In this document: positions 1 through 7,823 of the stretch, in pieces | How the letters are laid out: each line of letters opens with the position of its first letter | Numbering within the stretch: position 1 is the first letter of the stretch | Source: Numidum massiliense | Lineage (GTDB): Bacteria; Bacillota; Bacilli; Thermoactinomycetales; Novibacillaceae | NCBI RefSeq assembly: GCF_001375555.1 | Contig: NZ_CTDZ01000009.1 | Span: forward strand, 1,295,758-1,359,757 | Direction of reading: 5' to 3' | DNA length: 64,000 nt | The notes under the pieces: generated by a model | What the model saw: only the letters and a program-made list of their open reading frames with translations | What the model was told of the DNA's origin: nothing | Database searches by the model: none | Position numbers and translations under genes: made by a program

Positions 1-2
1 TA

Positions 3-644
3 GCGAACGAAGCGGCGATCTACGCCTTGCGCGAACAATCGGAAGCCATTCGCCCCACCCATCTCGCCAGTGCGATCGATAAAGTGATGATGGGGGAGAA
101 AACGGATCGCGAAGCGACGAAGCAAGAACGCGAACGCGTCGCTGTCCACGAATTGGGGCATGCGCTCGTTTCTGAGTTAGTGCGCCCGCAGTCTGTTTCC
201 CAAGTCGCCCTCAGCCCGCGTGGCAAAGCGCTCGGCTATGTGCGGCAAAACCCGGCAGGGGACAAATATTTGTATACAAAAAAAGATATCGAAAACGAGA
301 TTAAGGTCACTTTGGCCGGAGCTGTCGCCGAAGAAATGATTTACGGTAATCGTAGTACTGGGTCGCGCAACGACTTTGAACAGGCAAACGAGCGGACAGT
401 TTTGTTGATCGAGACAGGATTGTCGAATTTGGGTATAATTAATAAGGAGCTCGCCAACAAAGATGCTATGCAGGAAGAATCGTCACGCATTTTGGAGCGC
501 TTGTTACGAGAGACGCGCACCCTATTGGAACAGCATCGCGAGTTGTTTTCTTCCGCGCTCGCCATTTTGTTACGGGAAGAAGTGTTGTCCGGCGACTATT
601 TCCGGCAGAAGGTTTCCCCAGAGCGGGATTGTCATTGCGGTTAA
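3..644 (+). CDS. FtsH-type AAA+/M41 zinc protease, C-terminal part (5' end outside window)
   Basis: This is the C-terminal part of a membrane-associated ATP-dependent protease; the reading frame is open to the left edge, so the AAA+ core is outside the window. The first codons encode a NEAA..ALRE segment typical of the AAA lid helices. The M41 zinc site follows: HELGH (two His ligands and the catalytic Glu), and about 70 residues later NDFEQA, whose Asp is the usual third ligand. FtsH normally has HEAGH, so Leu at the third position is a mild deviation, and the tail ends in an unusual CHCG. It could be FtsH itself or a divergent FtsH-like paralogue. A terminator follows, so it is not in an operon with the next gene. 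Confidence 0.85.
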   Translation, partial: ANEAAIYALREQSEAIRPTHLASAIDKVMMGEKTDREATKQERERVAVHELGHALVSELVRPQSVSQVALSPRGKALGYVRQNPAGDKYLYTKKDIENEIKVTLAGAVAEEMIYGNRSTGSRNDFEQANERTVLLIETGLSNLGIINKELANKDAMQEESSRILERLLRETRTLLEQHRELFSSALAILLREEVLSGDYFRQKVSPERDCHCG

Positions 645-707
645 GTTCGGGCTAGGGCTGATGGCAACAGGTAATCGGTCGGAAGGTCAGCACAATGAAT
701 GAATCGT

Positions 708-736
708 AGCAAGCTCTGCCGTGGGCTTGCTTTTTT
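708..736 (+). terminator. Rho-independent terminator after the FtsH-like gene
   Basis: A perfect 7-bp stem, AGCAAGC with GCTTGCT, has a 10-base loop and runs into six T residues. It lies about 65 bases after the stop codon. Confidence 0.85.
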
Positions 737-782
737 ATTGACCTCCTGTTGCTCATAACGAGTGGAGAAAGGAAGAAGCATC

Positions 783-1676
783 ATGACTAACATTCACGAC
801 GTGGCGGTGATCGGCGGAGGCACGATGGGCTGTGGGATTGCCGAAACGTTTGCTAAAAACGGTTTTAACGTCGCTGTTATCGAAAAGTCGCAGGCAGACG
901 TCGCGCGCGTGGAGCTCGCGATCGATTTATCTCTCAAAAAACAGTTGGAAAAGTGGCGCATTACCGAAGCGGAGAAAAAGATTACGTTATCCCATCTCGA
1001 GGTAACGACCGATTTTGAGCGTGTAAAAAATGTCGACCTCGTCATTGAAAGTGTTTATGAAGATTTCGTGACAAAAAAAGAGGTGCTGCAACGATGCGAC
1101 CGTCTCGCCCGGCCAGGCGTCATCTTTGCGAGTAACACGTCGGCACTCAGTTTGACGGAACTAGCAGCTGCAACTGAGCGACCGGACAAAGTGATCGGGC
1201 TTCACTTTCTGTACCCGGTCGGCACGCGTAACCTCGTCGAAATCGTGCGCGCGTTAAAAACGTCCGACGAAACGGTAGCTGCCGCGAAGGAGATTGTGGA
1301 CCAGTTAGCAAAGGTGAGCGTCGAAGTGTACGAATCGCCCGGCTTTGTTACGACGCGACTGATGATGACAGTTATTAACGAAGCGTTACGCGTGTTGATG
1401 GAAGGGGTCGCGACGGCGCGGGAAATCGACATCGCGATGAAACTCGGGTACGACTTCCAGTACGGCCCGTTAGAGGCAGCGGACCGCTTTGGTCTGGATG
1501 CCGTGCTGGCGGCGATGGAGCATTTATACCGCGAATTCGGTGAACCGAAATACCGTCCCGCGCCACTTTTGAAAAAAATGGTGCGTGCCAACCAACTCGG
1601 GGTGAAAACAGGAGAAGGTTTTTTCCGCTACAACGAAGATGGTGAACGCATCTTAGAGGAGGAAACTGGACAATGA
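783..1676 (+). CDS. 3-hydroxyacyl-CoA (3-hydroxybutyryl-CoA) dehydrogenase
   Basis: This 297-residue protein should oxidise or reduce 3-hydroxyacyl-CoA with NAD in the cytoplasm. The N-terminal Rossmann motif GGGTMG is at residues 11-16. SNTSALS and the catalytic-His segment GLHFLYPV follow, then the helical C-terminal domain with KLGYDFQYGPLE and GVKTGEGFF. The family normally has HFFNPV, so Tyr-Pro after the catalytic loop is a small variation. ATG 783 is chosen because GGAGAAAGGAAG lies just upstream; an earlier in-frame GTG at 762 has no ribosome binding site. The stop overlaps the acetate kinase start (ATGA), so the two are translationally coupled, consistent with acyl-CoA to acetate catabolism. 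It resembles Hbd/MmgB, but the exact substrate is uncertain. Confidence 0.9.
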   Translation: MTNIHDVAVIGGGTMGCGIAETFAKNGFNVAVIEKSQADVARVELAIDLSLKKQLEKWRITEAEKKITLSHLEVTTDFERVKNVDLVIESVYEDFVTKKEVLQRCDRLARPGVIFASNTSALSLTELAAATERPDKVIGLHFLYPVGTRNLVEIVRALKTSDETVAAAKEIVDQLAKVSVEVYESPGFVTTRLMMTVINEALRVLMEGVATAREIDIAMKLGYDFQYGPLEAADRFGLDAVLAAMEHLYREFGEPKYRPAPLLKKMVRANQLGVKTGEGFFRYNEDGERILEEETGQ

Positions 1677-2881
1677 TTATTCTCGTGTTAAATTCAGGCA
1701 GCTCTTCGGTAAAGTATCAGTTATTCGACATGAACGGTGAGCGCGTCCTCGCTTCTGGCAATGTGGAACGCATCGGGATGGAAGATGCCATCGTCACCTA
1801 CCGACCGGAGGGGAAAGATAAAATTGTCGAAGTGATGGAAATACTGGAACACTACTCTGCGGTTGAGATCATCTTGGAAAAACTCGTCGACAAGGCACAC
1901 GGCGTATTGTCCGATATTCGCGATGTGCAAGCGGTCGGCCACCGCATCGTCCACGGCGGCGAGTTTTTTTCACAGTCCGTCATCGTGACCGAAGACGTGA
2001 AGCAGAAACTGCGCGATCTCATCTCGCTGGCACCGTTACACAGTGTACCGAACGTGAAAGGGATCGAGGCGGCAGAGCACGCACTCCCTGAGGTGCCGCA
2101 CGTCGTCGTCTTCGATACCGCGTTCCACCAAACGATGCCGCCACATGCCTACATGTACCCAGTGCCGCGCATTTTGTACAAAAAACATAAAGTACGCCGC
2201 TACGGGTTCCACGGGACATCGCACCATTACGTATCAAACCTAGCAGCGCAAACGCTCGGACAACCATATGAGCAGTTAAAAATTATTACGTGTCACATTG
2301 GCAACGGGGCGAGTGTGACTGCGGTCGAAAACGGCAAATCGGTTGATACGAGTATGGGCTTGACGCCGCTCGAAGGTTTAATGATGGGGACGCGCTGTGG
2401 GGATATTGATCCTGCTGCGGTCACATTCATTATGGCCCAGGAAGATTTGACGCTCGGCGATGTCAATTCGATGATGAACAAACATAGTGGGCTACTCGGT
2501 ATTTCCGGCGTGAGCAGCGATATGCGCGACATTGAAAAAGCGATGTCCGAAGGCGATGCAAACGCAAAACTCGCCCACGACATGTACGTGTATCGCGTAC
2601 AAAAATATATCGGAGCCTTTACGGCGGCGATGAACGGGGTTGACGCGATCGTCTTTACCGCAGGGGTCGGGGAAAATTCGTCCCTGCTCCGCCAGCGCGT
2701 GTGTGAGAAACTCACCTATCTCGGCTTGTCGTTAGACGAAGCGAAAAACGAGGTGCGCTCCGACGAACCGCGTACAATTAGTTCGGACGACTCGCGCGTC
2801 CAAGTGCTCGTCGTGCCGACGAACGAGGAATTAATGATCGCCCGCGAAACGAAAACGACTGTTGCAACGACAAACGCGTAG
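1673..2881 (+). CDS. ackA: Acetate kinase
   Basis: The 402-residue enzyme interconverts acetyl phosphate plus ADP with acetate plus ATP, giving substrate-level phosphorylation in the cytoplasm. All family signatures are present: LVLNSGSSSVKYQLF at the N-terminus, VFDTAFHQTMP, RRYGFHGTSHHYV, the long GNGASV..G.S.DTSMG..PLEG..MGTRCGDIDP block, and FTAGVGENS near the C-terminus. Length is normal for the family (about 400). The ATG sits inside the last codons of the dehydrogenase gene (ATGA overlap). No phosphotransacetylase gene lies nearby. Confidence 0.97.
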   Translation: MIILVLNSGSSSVKYQLFDMNGERVLASGNVERIGMEDAIVTYRPEGKDKIVEVMEILEHYSAVEIILEKLVDKAHGVLSDIRDVQAVGHRIVHGGEFFSQSVIVTEDVKQKLRDLISLAPLHSVPNVKGIEAAEHALPEVPHVVVFDTAFHQTMPPHAYMYPVPRILYKKHKVRRYGFHGTSHHYVSNLAAQTLGQPYEQLKIITCHIGNGASVTAVENGKSVDTSMGLTPLEGLMMGTRCGDIDPAAVTFIMAQEDLTLGDVNSMMNKHSGLLGISGVSSDMRDIEKAMSEGDANAKLAHDMYVYRVQKYIGAFTAAMNGVDAIVFTAGVGENSSLLRQRVCEKLTYLGLSLDEAKNEVRSDEPRTISSDDSRVQVLVVPTNEELMIARETKTTVATTNA

Positions 2882-2986
2882 CGTTTGTGTTAATATATTT
2901 CCTATACGCTTAACGTTGCATCCCATCTACGTGTCGGATGAGGATTGAAACAAACGCGCGGAGCGTGCGAGGAGGAGGAACGGAAG

Positions 2987-4174
2987 TTGAAGTTGCAACT
3001 GTCGGAACGCGCCCAGCAGCTGACCCCTTCGGCGACACTCGCCATAACGGCGGCAGCGAAAGCGATGAAAACACGCGGTTTAGATGTGATTGGTCTAGGT
3101 GCGGGGGAACCCGATTTTAACACGCCACAGCCGATAATTGATGCGGCTGTGCGCGCGGCACAAGCAGGTTTTACGAAGTATACGCCGTCGGGAGGTACCG
3201 CGGAGCTGAAAGAAGCGATCGCCGCGAAGTTTCAGCGAGAAAACGGCCTTTCGTATACACCGGAACAAATCGTCGTCACGACCGGGGCTAAGCATGCCTT
3301 GTACAATTTGTTTCAAGTACTGATCGATCCGGGCGACGAGGTCGTGATCCCGGCTCCGTATTGGGTCAGCTACGTCGAACAGGTGAAGTTGGCTGGCGGA
3401 CAGCCCGTCATCATCGATACGACCGAAGCGGACGGCTTTAAAGTTCAGCCGGAACAGTTAGAGAAGGCGATCACAGACCGGACGAAACTATTTTTGCTCA
3501 ACAGCCCGTCCAATCCGACAGGCGCCGTTTACAGCCGAGACGAATTGGCTGCTGTCGGCGACGTCTGTTTGCGCCATGGCATCGGGATCGTTTCAGATGA
3601 AATATATGAGAGACTCATATACGACGGGGTCGAACATACGAGTATCGCTGCGATAAGCGACGACCTGTACGCGAATACGTTCGTCGTTAACGGCGTGTCC
3701 AAAACGTATAGCATGACCGGTTGGCGCATTGGCTATGCAGCAGGCGACGCGAAGGTCATGAAAGCAATGACCAGCATTTCCAGCCACAGCACGTCCAATC
3801 CGACCTCAATTGCGCAGTATGCGGCACTGGCTGCTCTCAGTGGCTCACAAGACGCCGTCGCGCAAATGAAGCGCGCCTTTGTCGCGCGGCGCGACTACGT
3901 CGTCGAGCGGATTAATGAGCTTCCAGGGATGCGTGCCGCGACGCCGCAAGGCGCATTTTACGTGTTCGCCAATGTCGCCGAAGCGATCGGAGCCTCGAAC
4001 GGGCGTTACCGCGATGCGGGCGAGTGGAGTCAGGCACTGTTAGAGGAAGCACACGTCGCCGTCGTCCCCGGCGCTGCGTTCGGGGCGGAGAACTACGTGC
4101 GCCTGTCGTACGCGACATCGCTGGAACAGTTGCAAGAAGCGATGGTGCGTATCAAGCGCTTTTTGCGCAAGTAA
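2987..4174 (+). CDS. Class I aspartate aminotransferase (AspB/AspC type)
   Basis: This PLP-dependent aminotransferase probably exchanges the amino group between aspartate and 2-oxoglutarate. From the TTG start it is 395 residues, matching Bacillus AspB. Visible landmarks are the N-terminal GEPDFNTP, KYTPSGG, the PLP-contacting NSPSNPTG and SDEIYE, and the Schiff-base lysine in VNGVSKTYSMTGWRIGY (Lys239). TTG 2987 is preferred because GGAGGAGG lies eight bases upstream; an earlier ATG at 2945 has no ribosome binding site and would add 14 atypical residues. It lies 105 bases after ackA. The family also contains enzymes acting on prephenate or other amino acids, so substrate is not certain. Confidence 0.93.
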   Translation: MKLQLSERAQQLTPSATLAITAAAKAMKTRGLDVIGLGAGEPDFNTPQPIIDAAVRAAQAGFTKYTPSGGTAELKEAIAAKFQRENGLSYTPEQIVVTTGAKHALYNLFQVLIDPGDEVVIPAPYWVSYVEQVKLAGGQPVIIDTTEADGFKVQPEQLEKAITDRTKLFLLNSPSNPTGAVYSRDELAAVGDVCLRHGIGIVSDEIYERLIYDGVEHTSIAAISDDLYANTFVVNGVSKTYSMTGWRIGYAAGDAKVMKAMTSISSHSTSNPTSIAQYAALAALSGSQDAVAQMKRAFVARRDYVVERINELPGMRAATPQGAFYVFANVAEAIGASNGRYRDAGEWSQALLEEAHVAVVPGAAFGAENYVRLSYATSLEQLQEAMVRIKRFLRK

Positions 4175-4520
4175 AGCTGTCTAACTACCCTGTCACGTGT
4201 CTTCTTAATTTATGTAACTTTATGACGTGTAACATGATGAGTGGAAAAACGTAAAATCGTTCCTCTTAAATCGGTCGCCAGTTTGTGACGGGGATGGGGG
4301 GGTATCCCCCACCCTCTAGCGATCCATTCCCGTCACTACATATTTTCCTATCCTTACGCGGTGGATACTTATACCCCTAATCCATATTCTATACGTGGTC
4401 ACCTATTTCCCCGTATCCTTACGTCGGCACTTATTTACTCTATCTCGACGTCGTTACATATTCCGTGTGCGGACGATGTCGTAGTTTTACTTATATGTCA
4501 CGTGATACGTTGCTAGCGTC
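4175..4520. other. Intergenic region with a nested G/C-rich hairpin
   Basis: No gene is visible here. Two arms, 4285-4297 (GTGACGGGGATGG) and 4324-4336 (CCATTCCCGTCAC), pair with one wobble. They enclose a second hairpin of a G run facing a C run around 4296-4310. A short direct repeat, TATCCTTACG, occurs twice downstream. The hairpin may end aspartate aminotransferase transcription, but it lacks a clear T-run. Confidence 0.45.
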
Positions 4521-4919
4521 TTATTCTCCAAGTACTTTTAACGCCTCATCGACTTTGCGCGCGAAGACGATCGGGTTTTCTACCGACTCGAAGTGGATGT
4601 AGAACAGCCGCGGTTCATCGAATAGCCAGTGGTTGTGTAAGGCGGTGACGAGGATTCCCCGCTTGCGCAAGGCGGAAATGAACGGGTTGATCTCTCGCTG
4701 TAAAATAACAGTCTCACCTAAGTTAAGTGCCCGGCCGCGTCGGTCGATTGATTCGAAAGAGAAGAACGTCGGTAATACAAGTGGCGAACGCGCCCGCCGC
4801 CCTAAAATAGTCACGTCGATGTTGCGGAACTTTTGAATGAGGCACGTGCCGTTGACGACACTCGGCATCCCTCCTACGATCCGTGCAAATTGTTGACACA
4901 GTTGTTCTAATGTACTCAT
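4521..4919 (-). CDS. DUF1259 (LppY/LpqO-like) family protein
   Basis: This 132-residue cytoplasmic protein has no signal peptide or membrane segment. It resembles DUF1259 proteins, whose signature is a conserved core ending in INPFISALRKRGILVTALHNH followed by LFYIHFE; both are seen near residues 77-112 (shown here in parts). The biochemical function of the family is not established to my knowledge. ATG 4919 is chosen because AGGAGGA lies eight bases upstream; eleven more codons could be read upstream but lack a ribosome binding site. The gene stands alone with its own sigma-A-like promoter and an adjacent palindrome, so it may be regulated separately from its neighbours. Confidence 0.75.
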   Translation of the reverse strand: MSTLEQLCQQFARIVGGMPSVVNGTCLIQKFRNIDVTILGRRARSPLVLPTFFSFESIDRRGRALNLGETVILQREINPFISALRKRGILVTALHNHWLFDEPRLFYIHFESVENPIVFARKVDEALKVLGE

Positions 4920-4944
4920 TAACCGTATCCTCCTTATTTTTGTC

Positions 4945-4977
4945 GTGTTCAAAAATGACAGGGATTATTTTGAACAC
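4945..4977 (-). promoter_or_regulatory. Perfect 10-bp inverted repeat, candidate operator of the DUF1259 gene
   Basis: The arms GTGTTCAAAA (4945-4954) and TTTTGAACAC (4968-4977) are exact reverse complements with a 13-base spacer. They lie between the predicted promoter and the ribosome binding site, a typical repressor position. An RNA hairpin in the leader is the alternative. Confidence 0.5.
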
Positions 4978-4981
4978 TTTT

Positions 4982-5010
4982 ATAACAAGTAATGGTATAT
5001 TGTATGGCAA
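4982..5010 (-). promoter_or_regulatory. Sigma-A-like promoter of the DUF1259 gene
   Basis: Read on the minus strand, a -35 TTGCCA (5010-5005) and a -10 TGTTAT (4987-4982) are separated by 17 bases. The 10-bp inverted repeat starts just downstream. Confidence 0.5.
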
Positions 5011-5242
5011 TACATAAGATTGGAAACGGCAGCTATAACAGAATAATAGATTGTGTGTACAAACTAGGAAAATAGCGGCTATACTCGTCGAGTGGCAGTT
5101 AACCTCCGCCGTTAACGAGTTACGAGTGTCGTTGTTATGCTTGACCCGTCGAGCAGCAATTGGGCCGTTTTTTTGGCTAAGCGATCCGCTTGTACAAAAA
5201 CGTCGGGTTTGTATTGGAAGCGGAATTGTGCTTTTATAGTCG

Positions 5243-5594
5243 GAGGTTACTTATTATCACCACATTGTCGTCGGTAACGAGCCACAAGCGGCTGATTTGA
5301 AGATCGTCAACATATTGGAACGGGATGATGTATGTGTGACGCAAGACTGGGGCTTAGCCGCAGTTGCCCTCGGTAAACACGCGGACGTGTTGCATCCGGA
5401 CGGGTGGCAATTTCGCCCCAAGACAATTGATTTCAAACTGGAGGAGCGGGACGCCAAAGCGAAGTTGCGCCGCAGCGGCGGTCGTACGAAAGGCCCGAAA
5501 AAAAAGAGGCAGTAAGGACGATCGCCGCTTTGCTGAACGTTTGGAAAATGTACTTGTGCATAACATAAAAAGAGCCGACGAGGCGAGTGAATAG
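5243..5594 (+). pseudogene. Decayed YqxD/YaiI (DUF188) family gene
   Basis: The frame from about 5243 encodes [20 protein letters not shown], then [21 protein letters not shown] and finally [15 protein letters not shown]. This is the C-terminal two thirds of the YqxD/YaiI family, a PIN-like fold of about 150 residues. Just after the GRTKGPKK signature the frame ends in a stop, and the expected continuation DDRRFAERLENVL is found in another forward frame, so there is a frameshift at the A-rich run near 5500. The N-terminal metal-binding segment (normally VDADACP) is not intact. Bases 5128-5170 hold only a weak trace (VVVMLD..PVEQQ) interrupted by stops. I read this as a degraded gene, not an active one. 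Confidence 0.75.
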
Positions 5595-5678
5595 CCATTT
5601 AAGGTTACATCAAAGGGAATCCCCTAACGCGAGCCCGATACGCGCGTTAGGGAAATAGTTTTGATAGGCAGTCGGTCG

Positions 5679-6026
5679 TCATGTTGGGTAGAGACGCGAT
5701 TCAATAACGGCAGCGGCGCCAGCTACAGCGAGGACGACGAGTAGTGGAAAGGAAGCCGGGAGGAGGGCGTATAAGGCCACGGTGAAAAGAGAGGACCAAA
5801 CGCCGACACACCAGTGACAGCTTAGTATAAGCCCGACTTTGTAACGCCAACCGCGCCCTTTTATATCGATTTTGCGCACGATCTGGCCTGTGTCGTCAGG
5901 CTCATATGTGACGGATAAAAACGGGGCTCGCAAAAAAGACGTAATTTCGTCAAACACAATTAAGTGTGTGAGACGAAAAGAAGCGAGTACGAGTACCGTT
6001 AAGTGTAACCACGATATGTCTAACAT
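5679..6026 (-). CDS. DUF1360-like membrane protein
   Basis: This 115-residue protein has an N-terminal hydrophobic helix (about residues 5-24), a polar middle with VRKIDIKGRG, and a second hydrophobic region from the conserved LSCHWCVGVW motif to the C-terminus (about 68-110). The start LASFRLTHLIVFDEITSFLR and the CxWCxGVW motif match DUF1360, a family I associate with sporulating Bacillales; its function is unknown. ATG 6026 has TTGGAGG upstream. The gene begins only 15 bases after the stop of the 419-residue gene, so the two are probably one transcript under the sigma-K-like promoter at 7332-7360. Confidence 0.75.
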   Translation of the reverse strand: MLDISWLHLTVLVLASFRLTHLIVFDEITSFLRAPFLSVTYEPDDTGQIVRKIDIKGRGWRYKVGLILSCHWCVGVWSSLFTVALYALLPASFPLLVVLAVAGAAAVIESRLYPT

Positions 6027-6041
6027 GGTACGCCTCCAATA

Positions 6042-7301
6042 CTAAAAAGTAATCGCTACCGCGTTATGAGCCGGAAACTTTAGCTGTTGCTCGCGAAAGT
6101 AGACCATTCCGCGAATCGTGACCGCCCCTCCTTCTGCCGGCTTACTAATGGCGAACTGAAAATTGCGGACTGCTTCCGACTGCTGCGGAGGGATCTGCGT
6201 GGCGCGGGTAGGCTTTAGCCAGTACTCTCCGCGCGTTTTTGCTTGTTTGAACCAATCTTCATCAAGGAATTGCCAACCAGTCACGCCATCGCCGTCGTGA
6301 ACGCCGGTTGTCGCAACTATGTTTGGGGGGAGTATTTGCCCACCGAGCTGTGCGTTATCTGGTGGCGAGACGAGGAGACAGATGACAGGATCGTGCAAGT
6401 CGATCGTTCCGCTGTTTTTAATGTAGAGATTGCCGAGGATCAGGTACTCATTTTCAGACGCATCGGTCACGAAGACGTTGTAGTCGAAAAAAACTTCTGT
6501 TTGTGCCGTCGGTGCCGGCGTCGGGTCTCCCATTGCAGATATTGGATTGGTAGTTGCGGGTATGTGGTCAGTTGCTGTGGAAAGACGATCCACAGTGTCA
6601 CTAACGGTTTCGGAAGCCTCGGGAATAGGGTCAGTAGTCGTAGCAGTGCGTGACATGTAATGTGGTACGAGAAGAAAAAGTGCAGACAACGGGTTACCTC
6701 CGTGAAAGTAGCGTAAAATAGCTGTCGTCGTTGCAACTGCTATTTTTTGTTGGAGAACGTCTATCATACGGTCGGTTTCGTTAATTGGAAGCATGCATTG
6801 GACGTGTAGAACAGGGACTTGACTCTGTGCCTGTGTAGGTTCACCTTCCATTTTTTTTAATTGTACACGCCATCCCGATTCTGTTAACTCCTGTAGAAAC
6901 GCATGAGCCAGTCGTTTATGGTGAACAGCGGAATCGTGGAAAATCGTCACTTGCGGAGAATGACTCCCATCGTCAAGATTTAGCTCATAACGCACGTAGA
7001 GATCGCAATCGGGGGGAAGGTCGTCATCTTCCTTTAGAACGGCGGCCTTTGCTCCTAAATGAGCGAGATGTTTGGCGACTTCATGCCCATACAACCTGTT
7101 TGTCGGTGTGGATCTATCGGCAGTGGAAGCTTGTAGAACAATCTTTTTCCCGAACAAGCCTGTCGTTATGTACAGGTTACGATTTTCCGCCTCCCAGTGC
7201 ATGCCGACACCCCCTTGTTTACATAGTTGACGAAGGAGGGGGAGGTGGGCGTCTGGTACCGTCCCACTTGCTTTGTCATTGACGTATACGCGTGTATTCA
7301 T
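6042..7301 (-). CDS. Uncharacterised 419-residue protein, possible remnant amidase fold plus beta domain
   Basis: I do not recognise a named family. The N-terminus (about residues 1-55) has the pattern of a copper-amine-oxidase-like stalk domain: VYVND, then LLRQLCKQGGVGMHW, then NLYIT. The middle (about 70-210) has the spacing of an Amidase_3 fold (KHLAHLGAKAAVLKEDDD, LAHAFLQELTESGW, VPVLHVQC), but I cannot identify the zinc ligands. A Thr/Pro/Ser-rich linker (about 225-285) leads to a C-terminal beta-rich domain with FFDYNVFVTDASENEYLILG. ATG 7301 is preferred over upstream starts because GGGAGGT precedes it. No signal peptide is seen. A good sigma-K-like promoter lies upstream, suggesting a spore-coat role. 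Confidence 0.6.
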   Translation of the reverse strand: MNTRVYVNDKASGTVPDAHLPLLRQLCKQGGVGMHWEAENRNLYITTGLFGKKIVLQASTADRSTPTNRLYGHEVAKHLAHLGAKAAVLKEDDDLPPDCDLYVRYELNLDDGSHSPQVTIFHDSAVHHKRLAHAFLQELTESGWRVQLKKMEGEPTQAQSQVPVLHVQCMLPINETDRMIDVLQQKIAVATTTAILRYFHGGNPLSALFLLVPHYMSRTATTTDPIPEASETVSDTVDRLSTATDHIPATTNPISAMGDPTPAPTAQTEVFFDYNVFVTDASENEYLILGNLYIKNSGTIDLHDPVICLLVSPPDNAQLGGQILPPNIVATTGVHDGDGVTGWQFLDEDWFKQAKTRGEYWLKPTRATQIPPQQSEAVRNFQFAISKPAEGGAVTIRGMVYFREQQLKFPAHNAVAITF

Positions 7302-7331
7302 ATCATGAATGACCTCCCAGGCAATTTCGAG

Positions 7332-7360
7332 TATTGTATGACTGGCTAGAAAAAATGGTG
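7332..7360 (-). promoter_or_regulatory. Sigma-K-like promoter for the 419-residue protein and DUF1360 genes
   Basis: On the minus strand, CACC (7360-7357) is followed by 16 bases and CATACAATA (7340-7332). This matches the late mother-cell sigma-K pattern mACm-N15/16-CATAnnnTA. The start codon is about 31 bases downstream. Confidence 0.55.
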
Positions 7361-7823
7361 ACATTGTTCGCGGCGCATGTCGCGATCGAGCACTGAAAGA
7401 GGATATCGGCAGAATTATATAATAGATACAACGTGTTGTGGTCAACCTATCGCGCGTACTGATACCGCAACAATTATCGCGGTTCGCCTATTGGGAAAAG
7501 AGATTGTTTTATCAATCGAAGGGCTCTTTCCCAGGCAAACCTCTGCTTTCTACCATAGAGTATAAGTAGAAGTTCAAACAAAGAGGTATGATAGTGGAAA
7601 AAATCGTTAAAACACGGCGGTCATTCAGACGTCATTCGACTCTAACAATGCGCACATTGAGGTCGCCAATTTAGATGTTTTTTTGGTTCTAACGGCACGA
7701 CGTGCGTTCGGCTCTTCTAGTTACTCACACAATTCCTTCCGAATAAGCTATTCGACTAAGACAAATCCACTTTTCCCTTCGTAATATATTTTGCGGTGAA
7801 ATATAAGATCAGGAGGTTTACAG
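7361..7823. other. Intergenic region upstream of the Cys-rich protein gene
   Basis: No gene is recognised. A hairpin with arms TGGGAAAAGAG (7492-7502) and CTCTTTCCCA (7524-7533), with one bulged base, lies in the middle. I found no convincing promoter for the gene at 7824, although AT-rich sequence (7780-7812) precedes its AGGAGG ribosome binding site. Confidence 0.4.

Noticed and set aside
783-4174. Dehydrogenase, acetate kinase and aminotransferase as a lysine-fermentation cluster
   Set aside because: None of the diagnostic lysine-pathway genes (aminomutases, kdd, kce, kal) is present; a general catabolic group is enough.
7492-7533. T-box or other riboswitch upstream of the Cys-rich protein gene
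   Set aside because: Only one imperfect hairpin is present and no conserved riboswitch core was seen.
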